NCBI GenBank assembly: GCA_002917075.1
Contig: NTMA01000127.1
Span: 1 to 64,000, forward strand
From: Hawksworthiomyces lignivorus
Lineage: Eukaryota > Ascomycota > Sordariomycetes > Ophiostomatales > Ophiostomataceae
Length of the DNA stretch: 64,000 nucleotides
Reading direction: 5' to 3'
Shown here: positions 32,704 through 42,658 of the stretch, one piece after another
Layout: every line of letters starts with the position of its first letter
How positions within the stretch are numbered: position 1 is the stretch's first letter
The notes under the pieces: generated by a model
The model's database searches: none
What the model was told of the DNA's origin: nothing
What the model saw: only the letters and a program-made list of their open reading frames with translations
Translations under genes and position numbers: made by a program

Positions 32704-33303
32704 GATGACAAGAGAAATGGTAAATTGCAAACAAGAGGAGAAGATACGGTCATGCAAGTGTCAGGATGCGAAAAGAGGAGGGAGTGTCCCATGAGAAGGG
32801 CCCGAGGCAAAGACGCCGAAGTCCACCGAAGACTGCAATATATATGCGTACTATGCCAGCGTGTTCTCCAAGAGCGCGTGTCTGTTAATCTGACTAAAAT
32901 ATTGCACGAATGGATTAATTCATCTCACTTCTCTAGACATACTTTGCCTGTTGCTCCCCCAAATTATTTTTCCCCATGGGGAATGTAATTTCGCGTATCA
33001 CCATATGCCTTCGCTAGCCAGGCTCGATGCTCCGTCGCCCCCAGGAAGTTTTCTTAGCGTACATGAGCTAGCGGCGGAGTAAAACAATTGCGGACCCACC
33101 AAGCGTCATCCCAGCGATCGAAGCATCTAAATCTTTTTCCGCCAGACCATGTCGGTATTGGCAAAGGCTAACCCCGAGAGCGTTGTGCCGCCGGCCGCCG
33201 GCCAACGAGCTTCTTGCATGTCCTTATAAGTGGCCGGGTTTTATTTTCACTCGTAATATGGTTCACCGTAGAGCACGAACTAGCCACGCGGTTACACAGC
33301 AAC
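32704..33303. promoter_or_regulatory. Bidirectional promoter of permease and SDR genes
   Basis: 600 bp between divergent starts. TATA-like elements are ATATATAT near 32838 (permease side, about 140 bp upstream of its ATG) and CTTATAAG near 33221 (SDR side, about 80 bp upstream of its ATG). A GC-rich patch of overlapping GCCGGC palindromes lies near 33188-33204. Confidence 0.45.
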
Positions 33304-34515
33304 ATGTCCCCAAGAAACCAGATTGCTATTGTTACAGGTGAGTGCAAGCTCAGATTAATCTGATACTAGACCATCCTCTTCTGACCAATCCCAATCGCGG
33401 CAGGAGGCGGGAACGGATTTGGCTCTGCCATTGCAGACCGCTTTAGCCAGGAAGGCTACATTGTTCTTGTGATTGACATGCACGAGGCGTCGGGGAAAGC
33501 GAAGGCTGCTGCAGACCCAAACATCAGCTTCTTGTGCGGTGATGTTACCAAGAGGGACACTTGGGAGGCAGCTGTGAGCTTCAGCCAGAGACGACATGGA
33601 ACAATAGATGTTGTTGTCAATAATGCTGGTAGGAGATTCTTATAAGAAATTGCAACATGTGTCTGCCTGTGTACTTGCTTATGATCGTTTATTGCAGGAC
33701 TCGGCCATGACCCCCTAGTACGTTTGGCCACCGCACCTTTCTGACAACTGCTTCGAGAATGCACTGACAGGAATGATGCTGTAGCCAATCCATGAACAAG
33801 ACCTTTCGCTTTTTGATAAGATCTTCAACCTAAATGTGAAGACCATGTTCCTCAGTGCGCAGGTTATCTGTCCTGTCATGCTCAAGCAAGGGAGTGGTGC
33901 CTTTATCAATATCGCGAGGTAATCCAACTCCACACGTCTATTAGAACTTCTTCGGCTTCGCAAGGACGTTTGGCTAATCAGACAATAGCACGGGATGCAC
34001 TCGGCCACGACCTGGAATGGCAATCTACAACGCGTCAAAAGGAGCTGTCGTGGTGATTCTTTGCTCTCTTTCTGTCTTTCCCTCATCTGCCTGTAGGTAT
34101 CTAACGATAGATATTTTGAAAGACTGCCACAAAGACTATGGCCCTCGAGTATGCGCCTACGATTCGATTTAATTGCATCGCTCCCGCTGTCGGCAATACT
34201 TCCATGTTCGTCATCTCTTCTTCGTGCAGGTCAGTATGATGTGCAATATGCTCACCTGTCAGGCTTCGAGATTCTATAGGAAATGACGAACACTCTGCCG
34301 AACGTCTAGACAAGCTCAAGAATTCACTGCCTATGAGGCGAGTGACGGAGCCTTGTGATGTAGCAAACGCAGCGTGGTACCTAGGATCGGACCAGAGTTC
34401 CTTTGTTACAGGAACTGTTCTTGAAGTATGTGCCAAAATCGCTTCACAATTTTATTATTCGATTTATTATGCTAACTGTTGCCTATCATAGGTTGATGGC
34501 GGCCGTGGAGTCTAG
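33304..34515 (+). CDS. Short-chain dehydrogenase/reductase (classical SDR)
   Basis: Eight exons restore a 248-aa classical SDR: 33304-33337, 33404-33628, 33698-33717, 33785-33918, 33989-34052, 34123-34205, 34263-34425 and 34492-34515. Seven introns in about 1.2 kb and a 20-nt internal exon are unusual. The cofactor motif TGGGNGFGSAIA is formed across intron 1. NNAG, the catalytic Ser in INIAS, and YNASK (Tyr/Lys) are all present, and VDGGRGV closes the protein. The sequence resembles 3-oxoacyl-ACP-reductase/glucose-dehydrogenase-like SDRs. In this cluster it is a candidate for the alcohol dehydrogenase step (for example shikimate or quinate to the keto acid), replacing the missing quinate dehydrogenase. 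The end of exon 5 could also be 34049; both keep the frame. Confidence 0.78.
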
Positions 34516-34594
34516 CTATGAGTTGAGAAACCTAGACTCTTGGGTGCAAACTTAGAACCATCCGGGCTTTTTAGAGTTAGGATTTTGAACATGC

Positions 34595-34934
34595 TGTTGT
34601 AGCCACCAGAGTTGGAGACCTCAATTAGGGAATGAGAGGCTAAATTCTGGCTACTGATTGGTGTCGCCCTCTCTAGCTCTATGGTGACCGCATATAAACA
34701 CAACTCTTTTGTTCCAACGTCTCTTTCCTGTACTTTGGATTCTTTCTTTTCTTCTTTTATTCTATTTTCTTCTTTGTCGATAGCTTGTCATGGTGGCACA
34801 TTGGCTCTTTTCCCTGGACTCTGTCTCCGCCACCTCTGCTTCTACTTTTCCTTTCTGCAGTCGTCTCTGCGGTGATCCTCGCGCATCCTCCTCCCCTTTC
34901 CGTTTCCTACTATTTATCACTAAGAACCGTTACA
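34595..34934 (+). repeat. LTR-like family B, plus-strand copy
   Basis: Begins TGTTGTAGCCACCAGAG, contains CGCATATAAACACAACTC near 34690, then CCAACGTCTCTTTCCTGTAC and CT-rich sequence with GCAGTCGTCTCTGCGGTG, in the same order as the copy at 17930-18394. It ends near GTTACA around 34934. The following 300 bp are extremely AT-rich and may be decayed retrotransposon interior. Confidence 0.6.
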
Positions 34935-35423
34935 AATATCCGGCCAACGATATACTACGATAACGATATAATATCGGCTACAAAAATTGTCACTCAGTAT
35001 GGTAAAAAATAATTAATTCGACGAAAAACATAACCACGAACTTTATTAAACCCGTATTAATCAATATAAACAAAAATATTTTAATACATAACGAAAAAAT
35101 AACATAAAAATGAACGAATAAACTAGTAAGATGCGTACTAAAAAGATACTTGAAGACTAAGTATAAGTAATAAGGGTGTAAAATGCATATTATTGACACG
35201 TAGGACTATTACAAGATGCGAGACCGAATCTTCTTGGAGCCCTTCGAGGCGCACCTCGACGGAAGACTTTGGTATAGGAATCTTTGAAAACTAGGTTTGG
35301 TAACTTTCGCGTGTATCTGGGCCAGTAACCGAAAGTACAGTGAGTCTTCTCCTATGAGGCTAATGACCTAGGAGTCTCTGCCGTACTAGTTACACATTCA
35401 TCATATATCTGATAAGCCAAGGC
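34935..35423. other. Very AT-rich tract, no gene
   Basis: 34935-35200 is dominated by A and T with many TA dinucleotides and no coding sequence, consistent with mutated repeat DNA. 35210-35420 is more balanced and forms the 3' flank of the membrane-protein gene. Confidence 0.45.
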
Positions 35424-36599
35424 TTATACGCAGTACTGAGACAGAGAAATATTTGCTCCTGGTACGGAACAAGCCTGAGAGAGCGCGAGATTATACTGCA
35501 TCACCGCCACTTGATATCCCTTGACGGAAAAGATAATTGAGACAATGCCAAAACCGAGAGTCAGAACAACGACAACAACGACCGCTAGCCAAAAGGTGGT
35601 AACCTCCCTAAGATTATGGCGCTCTTTATCTAAGACAAATTGCTGCAGGCCTGCAGGCTCTTCCTCTAAAACGTTCAAAAGCTGAACGAGTCCGTTGCGC
35701 CAATAACTATAGTGTGCAAGATCTCGGCGATGCTCACGGTTACAGGATCCAACGAGGTGAAAATGGCGTCTTTCGTCTTTTAGGAAGCGCTCCGTAGGTC
35801 TATCTCCGTCAGGAAAGAGCAGATTGAGTGTGTCAAGGGCCTCCTTTATAGCTTCTTGTGGAATTGGAGATAAGTGCGCAAATTCGAAGTGATGTTGGAG
35901 GCAGATTTTATGCTCGTATATTTTGACTACCTTTGTTCTGGAGTTTATGATCAGATGCTCGCTTAAATCGTCTGTCCAGCTCACTGTCCATCCGTATTTA
36001 TCGATAAGGTACTTCATGGTTAAACGGCTGAGATTGCATTCTGGTGAGGAAACTCTGACATTATTGGCTGATTTGAGGTTCTGAAAGTGGTTTTCAATAA
36101 CTTCCCGCAACGAAGCTAACTCGACCCATTGCACGGAGATTTGAGCTCTCTGCAGGCCATGGGAAGTAAATATCTTGAGATCTATGAAAAGCCAAGCTCT
36201 GACCAAGAACTCAATAAAGTGGACAGCGCTGTAGTTCGGTTGGCTTGGTGCTGTTTGGAGTTTACTCTCAATGACGTCTAGAAGGGAAGTCAAAGGCTTG
36301 TCAACATTTTGCTTTAAGAGCGGTAGGTATCTGGTGGCCTGCTGAACATCGGCATCTGTGATGGAAGACGAAGAGTGGACTAATGTGGCGAACTCTCGCT
36401 TCAGATATATGAGCAAATTATCATAATGGTCCTGTTGCAAGAGGCGGGCACGCAATTCTGGCCAGATGTGGCAAATGACATTGATGGAGGCATCATCTAG
36501 ATACATTTTGAAATCACGACAAATGCTCATGTCTAAGAAATCGACACTTAGCTCTGCGTTGGGCTTATTTAAAGTACATGAGTCTACCCGTACAAACAT
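35424..36599 (-). CDS. Uncharacterised fungal protein with C-terminal transmembrane anchor
   Basis: Single exon, 391 aa, ATG at 36599. I do not recognise a named domain. Residues 1-330 look globular and soluble, with helical stretches such as WPELRARLLQQDHYDNLLIYL and a conserved-looking RRDLAHYSYWRNGLVQLLNVL just before the membrane. One strong transmembrane segment (WLAVVVVVVLTLGFGIVSIIF) lies about 45 residues from the C-terminus, leaving a short tail with two Cys. This is the shape of a tail-anchored or type II-like membrane protein. It is divergent from the protease/Helo-like gene with 407 bp between starts, so the pair may be co-regulated. Function unknown; similar anchored proteins of plant-associated fungi are usually labelled hypothetical. 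Confidence 0.7.
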   Translation of the reverse strand: MFVRVDSCTLNKPNAELSVDFLDMSICRDFKMYLDDASINVICHIWPELRARLLQQDHYDNLLIYLKREFATLVHSSSSITDADVQQATRYLPLLKQNVDKPLTSLLDVIESKLQTAPSQPNYSAVHFIEFLVRAWLFIDLKIFTSHGLQRAQISVQWVELASLREVIENHFQNLKSANNVRVSSPECNLSRLTMKYLIDKYGWTVSWTDDLSEHLIINSRTKVVKIYEHKICLQHHFEFAHLSPIPQEAIKEALDTLNLLFPDGDRPTERFLKDERRHFHLVGSCNREHRRDLAHYSYWRNGLVQLLNVLEEEPAGLQQFVLDKERHNLREVTTFWLAVVVVVVLTLGFGIVSIIFSVKGYQVAVMQYNLALSQACSVPGANISLSQYCV

Positions 36600-37006
36600 A
36601 GACAGCGACCCCGCATTCTTGAGGCTGAGAAAGCTGGTTTTTATTGGTCTGAATTTGTCGCGTGGTTGCTGTCTGACAATTTGACACGGGCGTGAAGGGT
36701 CATTTGACTAAAGCTGCCGTAGCGATATTTGCAGCTGCTATTCTCCTGTCAAGGGCAATTACGGGAAGACAGCTAGGGAAGATCAATTATTAAATTGACT
36801 CTTCATCTCTCACAATAAACATAAAATTATTCTACCATTATTTAAATTCTCAGATAGTTTACTATTTTGTCTAGTTATAGAGATATACGTTGACTAGAGC
36901 ATAATAATGCTTTCGATAGTGGAAAGGTTTAACGAGGAAGCTTTGACGCGACATTGATGAAAAGTTCCAACCTAGCAACACTAGAATCATCTATCATCCG
37001 CCCATT
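36600..37006. promoter_or_regulatory. Bidirectional promoter of membrane protein and protease/Helo-like genes
   Basis: 407 bp between divergent start codons, AT-rich around 36790-36920. No specific motif recognised. Confidence 0.4.
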
Positions 37007-40000
37007 ATGGCAAATTCGAGCAGCACTGTTTCTCAAAGTGTCACTCTCACCAGTTCCAATCCAATTAACGAGTCGCCAAGTAGCGATTCCTCAAGCAGAG
37101 AAGCCCTGATTAGTAGGCCAGCAAATATCCAGTTACGAGTTAGTCGAGATATCGAGAGCAGCCTTCTAAACAGCCAGAGATTAAGCAGTAGTGCTCCACT
37201 GAGTGACCATCTTCAAACACTCGAGGTATTGAAAAATTACGTTCCTATTAGCAGATAATGGTTTAGCGAGCTCACAAACCGAAATCTCCAGGGCCGTAAC
37301 CCTACGACAATTGTTTCACCTCCACCAAACACCCACCTTTCAGAAACAATTTATCAACCAGCAATTCTTCACTCCCCAGTCCATTTCATAGGCTCAAACC
37401 CGGGTTCATTCCCTATACAGACCAAAATCGGATCTCCTGAGTCAAAGGAATATGAGCTAAGATGCTTTAATCCAGAGGCTAGGTTGTATTTTTCCTGGAA
37501 TATTTGGCCTGAGGAACTTCCACATCGCGCTAAAGACTTTGTCTTTGGACAACTACAGACAGATCTGAAGAACTATATTCAGAATGTTTGCAGTAAGAAG
37601 AAGACTAAAAAGGAAATGAAGAAGAACCACGCTATCCTCAGTGAGAAAGCCTTTTCGCTTGAACTCCGTCTGTCAGGACGTGCTGCTACGAACGAAGATA
37701 TTAAACTTAGCCCCACAATCTGGGTTGTTTGTGCGAACAAGTTCTACGCCGCTTTGGTTGGGAAGGCGCTATTGCAGAGTCAATTGAGTTGGGCTGCTGA
37801 CGAACCTATTGAAGTTGTCCATCTCCTGGGATTCACCAAAAGCCGAGAGTGGATTGCCGGTCTCGACCTGGGCGAGGGATTCCGCTTCGCAAGATCGCAT
37901 CGAATCCACTTGCACGTTGAAGAGCCGGGAGAGGAAAACTCGGCTTGTGGTTTGGCTATCTGTGCGACTATAACTAAGAGTGGGAATATAGTTGGCCAGT
38001 GGGTTTCTCGGCTCGGAGGCCTCTTGGAACTGGGCGACGGAACCGTTTGCGCTAGCTCGACCGGTCATGGAATTCTTGACACGCTTCTTGCCAGTGACGA
38101 AGGCTTTAAATCCGAAGAAGATTTATCCGACCTTGGGGATTCTAGTTCAGAGGACGATGATGAGGAATCCGAAAGCTCCAGCATCGAGGGGACGAATCCA
38201 GAATATTACTGTGAATTTGTTGTTCAAGAAAATGATAAAAACCAAGCCGGCCCGGACTTACCTTCTAGTATAAAGTTCAGCCCTCCCACTCAGTGGCAAA
38301 CCATCTCGGATGCCATGATATTCGACTTCGTTCGAGCAGCCGTACCAGACCTGAGTTGTACCTGGACCCTTGGCGACGACTTACGAGCTCATGACTTTGC
38401 GCTTTTTAAATTGAGTGACAACCTTCTGCAAAGGCTTCGGAATTCTTACGTTTATAGATCGACCACTCATTTCGTAACCGATTACATAGACGACGAACAT
38501 ATGCCATATTCGAAAAAGATAATAGTTCTTCTTGGCCACGGAAATATTGTATCGGGGAGGATCTTGCCAAGTACATGTGTGATTTCAGTGGCTGAGGTGG
38601 AATTCAACACGAAAAGAATCCTCCTCGACTCCCCCTTGGGTTCGTTCTACCTATTACAACATATACGTTGTTTTATCGCTTAGTGAAACTAACATTGTAC
38701 ACTAGCACGTGGAACCTCTGGCTCTTGGGTTATTTCGGACGGCTCTCTATGCGGCGTCATCATTGCAAGCCATGGGCAAGAGCCAATTGCACACATGATA
38801 ACGGCACAGCGATTTCTCCACGATATCGAGTTAGCTCTACCCCAAATAGCTCCTATCCATCTTCCATCTGTTCACTTGGGTAGAGCCAATGAAATATCTA
38901 TCGATAAAGGTGAATCATTACTGAGTAAGAAAGAGTTATGGCAGTCAAAGATGTTGAAGGACCATGAAGAAAAAGAGGACCAGAAGGAAGTGATAGAGCT
39001 GCCCACGGTGCAATATTCGAGCTCTGCTGAATTAACAACGGACCTAGAAGTCCATGAAACCGCATATATAACTGAAAGGAAACCACCCAATTCACGGTTC
39101 TCGCCCGACTCCATACAATGCCATCCACTCGGATTAGTGCCCAGCCGTACCCTGGACCATACTAGTCAGATTGAAACTGCTCAGTCTGGTATTCAGTTAT
39201 TCCAACATCACTCTTCTAACGTCGATAACTCCCAAAATACCTATCATTCCTCTAGCTTGGTTGCGTTAATAACATTTGCTCTCTCGGCTAGTGCAAACCT
39301 CTACATCACAATCCGCGACTTCAAGACCAGGGACAAAAAGGCGCGTGCGTTGAAAGACGAACTTAGCAGACTGACGAGCATACTACAGTCGCTCCTTGAC
39401 ACCATAAGCAACTATCCTGACACAGACTTCGACGTTCTCAAGGGTCCTTTGTACCATTGCGGCAGCGCGTGTCAAGAGTATGGCGAGCTTATTGCCCGCT
39501 GTACCAAGCACTCTACTAGCACGCAAGCAAGTGCGAGAGACTGGATCTCTCAGAAAATTCTGCGTGGAGATATTACCGACTTTACAGACATGGTGGCCAG
39601 CTACAAGTCTACGATTGGTGTTCTTCTTGCCAGTGTAAATATGTAAGTGTCTATTACTACGCATATCTTCAAACCTATAACTAATTTTTGTTACTACAGT
39701 CAGGCAACTACGATAACTCCTAGAGTACTCGAAGATTACGAGGACTTGGTATCAGACGCGATCGGAGATCTAACAGAGTATCTGCAGAAGCTGGAGAGAG
39801 AAATCCAAGACTTGTCTCTCTATGATATTCAAAGTTCTGACCTGATCAGCTCTGAGTGGAATGCAATTGTAGACGAGAAAATGTGTACACAACGAGGCCT
39901 AAAGATAGCAACCCAACTATCCGTACAGATCCAAACTCTAAAACCAATACCGGACGAATCGTCCCAATTTTCCGACAAACCTTCTGCACACAAGTTAATC

Positions 40001-40495
40001 GAGTCGGGGCTGAGTACTACAATGGGGTCCATCTCCACCCTCATAAGCCAGCTACACGACCACGAAACCAAGATCAATGAGCAGATAGAGGCTAAAGCAC
40101 CCCGGGCTCTATCCAGTAACGCATTAATAGAGCTTAAACGACTACAAGAGACCAGGGATAGTATCCACCAATGCATAAACACCATCTCTGGAGCCAGTGA
40201 TACTATAACTATGAAGCGATTCAGCATCTTTGAAGACACCATGTCGGCCGATTGTGCTTACAATTACACTATCTCAACCGTCGGAGATCTCGTGACGGCC
40301 AGCAGAATCAACCTCAGCGGCCAATCTCGCCACATGGGCGGCCAAATAAGCGACGAATGTTTTCGCCAGAGCCTTGAGAAGCTAAAGATCAAGAACTCCC
40401 AGTCGCAAGACGACAAAGGCAGCGCGTTTAGTCTACGCTATGGTCGAGGCGTTAGACTCTCGGATTCCACAGACAACAAAAAAATTCAAATATGA
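37007..40495 (+). CDS. Trypsin-like protease-related protein fused to a Helo-like (Fungal_N) domain
   Basis: Proposed four exons (37007-37225, 37292-38639, 38706-39642, 39700-40495), 1099 aa. The first intron (66 nt, GTATTG donor, CTCAC branch, CAG end) removes an in-frame TAA at 37256-37258; if it is not spliced the gene is broken there. Residues 1-130 are Ser-rich and disordered. A serine-protease-like region spans about 200-560: a TVCASSTGHGI block with His332 and the re-formed PLARGTSGSWVISDG with Ser527 in GTSG (usual GDSG), then GVIIASHGQEPIAHMI. From about 700 the sequence matches the Helo-like/Fungal_N pattern: SSLVALITFALSASANLY, DITDFTDMVASYKSTIGVLL and, near 1030, STVGDLVTASRIN then GGQISDE. 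That domain is normally N-terminal in fungal STAND proteins. Combined architecture is unusual; protease activity is unproven. Confidence 0.68.
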
Positions 40496-41152
40496 CTTTT
40501 TCTTAACGACATTTAAGTAATAAACTAACAATCCGGGGCCTTTTAACATGTTATGCTGCTGAGCAGTGCTTATATAATGCCATGCCTATAGGTTAATACC
40601 GTATGCCTATCACTTGAATACCGTGGTCATACACTGTATGTAGCACTATATAGAGAGGGCTCCTCGCCCTACCTCCCTCTAGGATATCCTTTTGGCCTCT
40701 CCTAATCAATGGCTCTACTCAAATTGACTTGACATATGCAAATATGCTGCCTCCAACAGGCCGCATTACGGGTCGGGGCGCAAGGTCGCCACCCTACGCA
40801 GGGACAAGTATAACGTGCATTGAGCTTCACGACACGCTAAGTTAAGATTAGGTATGGGAAATGATCACAAAAGGCCAGATAGTGAGTCGAGAGGTCTGAG
40901 TAACGTGCCTCAGCACTATGAGGCATTTGCCGCTACTCACGTGACGGCAGATAATTTGTATGAGGATCGATCGAGGCCTTTGAGGATATTAGGTGAGGAT
41001 CGATCGGCCAGGGCTCTCACTCGGCATGGAGCAATAATTTTGCGGCCTCAAAGCGATATCAAAAAGAGGCGTACAACAAGAGATAGCTTAGAGATAGAAC
41101 AACAATCAACACGCCCTTTTTCACCACTCTTGCGAAGCCCCTAAGCTGACAA
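40496..41152. other. Intergenic, contains solo LTR A
   Basis: 3' flank of the protease/Helo-like gene, the solo LTR at 40557-40734, and about 400 bp up to the LINE relic. A 96-codon open frame at 40854-41144 shows no recognisable motif and was not called. Confidence 0.4.
40557..40734 (+). mobile_element. Solo LTR, family A, copy 2, with 5-bp target duplication
   Basis: 178 bp, starts TGCTGAGCAGTGC and ends GACTTGACA, flanked on both sides by TATGC (40552-40556 and 40735-40739). TG...CA ends plus a 5-bp duplication are the mark of LTR-retrotransposon integration followed by LTR-LTR recombination. It is very similar to 9449-9627. Confidence 0.9.
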
Positions 41153-42658
41153 TTGCCTACGGCTGCCAGAATGGGCAACCGCCGGCGCCGGTCCACGGAG
41201 CTGGCGGCGCGCCTAGTAGCCGACGGCGTGCTCACGGCGTGGGCGGCCGGCGGCAAGGCCTCCTTGCTCCAACTAGACATACAGGGCGCATTCGACAATG
41301 TAGACCACCAATGGCTAGTCTATACGCTTCAGTCTCTACGCCTCCCCGACTGGCTGGCGGCGTGGGTCTACAACTACCTCACCGACCGCACCACGGAGCT
41401 GGCGTTCGACGGCAAAACCACCTCGGCAAGGCCGGTCACCGCCGGAGTGCTGCAAGGCTCCCCCCTATCGCCGATTCTATTTATTCTCTTTACTACACCT
41501 CTATTCAGGAAGCTGGAAAAGGTGCCCGGAATCACTACAGTAGGCTTCGCCGACGACACCAATACACTAGCCGCGGATAATACAATACGACTGTGCTGCA
41601 ATCGCTTTCGTCTGGCGTGGGATGTCGCCGTACGGTGGGCACAGGTCAGAGGCATCGCCTTTGCGCCGGCGAAAGCGAGCTCCTTTACTTCTGCCGGGCA
41701 CGGCAGGCCCTCACCGAAGTCCTCCGGCTGAACGCCGACACCGTCTTACAATCACTTACAGAGGCCCGATTCCTCGGCACCTGGCTCGACAGGAAGCTAA
41801 CCTTCGCCGCACACTACCGCCAAGTCACCAAGAAGCTTAAAACACAAAGCCTGGCCCTCACGAGGCTCACAGGCAAGACGTGGTGCTGCACCATCCCCTG
41901 GGCACGCACCGTCTTCACGGCAGCGATCCAGAGCCTGATCGCCTTCGGCGCACCGGTGTATCACACATAATAACTACCTCCGCACCGTCACCGGCGCATT
42001 CGACTCTACACCGCTCCCTCTACTATACACAGAGGCTGGGCTCACACAACTGGATCTATACCTTAACCAGCGGCAGGCTACACTCCTGAATCGGGAGGAC
42101 TACCGGGCCCAATCCCGGGCTATAGGCCGCGCCATCACGACCACACTCGGCAGCCGCCGCCGCACCACGACAGACCCCTGTGCTAAATATGACAACATTC
42201 TAGCCTCCTGGGATAAAGACCGCACGCTAGCCTAGTGGAAGGAGCGCTGGCACCGTCTCACCGAATCCCGGCAGAGGCCTGCCAACCAATCTCCCTGGTG
42301 GATCTGCAGAGATGTGGCCAGGGCCCACCGGCACCTCACCAAAGCCGAAAGCAGTCTTCTGACACAGGTGCGTACGGGCCACATCGGCCTGGCGGCGCAC
42401 CTCTACCGCATACATAAAAACCGGGACTCTCCTCTGTGCGCCTGTGGCGCGGAGGAGACCCCGGAGCACGTAATACTACACTGCCCCGATACGGCAGGAA
42501 AACTCCCGGTATAGCCCCCGACTCCGGCTGACCTGAATTACCGCCTGAATACGGGAAGGCCGGCGGCCCGTCCCGTACTGCGGTGGCTCAAACGGAGTGG
42601 GTGCATATCAGCCTATAACCTGGCAGGCCAACTCGAGGAGGATACGCCACAGGCGTAG
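41153..42658 (+). mobile_element. Non-LTR (LINE) retrotransposon relic, reverse transcriptase part
   Basis: The frame at 41153-41690 encodes the RT core: LLQLDIQGAFDNVDH, GVLQGSPLSPILFILF and the active-site motif VGFADDTN. A frameshift near 41690 continues as LLYFCRARQALTEVLRL and LGTWLDRKLTFAAHYRQVTKK. Another frame change near 41970 is followed by NNYLRTVTGAF. A stop at 42234-42236 interrupts before the terminal part HLYRIHKNRDSPLCACGAEE, a CCHC-like zinc motif (CxCx7HxxxxC) of LINE ORF2. The endonuclease and ORF1 are missing, so it is 5'-truncated and dead. The order of parts matches Tad/I-like fungal LINEs. Short ACT-type repeats near 42690-42720 may be the 3' tail. Confidence 0.82.

Noticed and set aside
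40854..41144. 96-codon plus-strand frame between the solo LTR and the LINE relic
   Set aside because: No recognisable motif, no splice context, and it lies in repeat-rich DNA.
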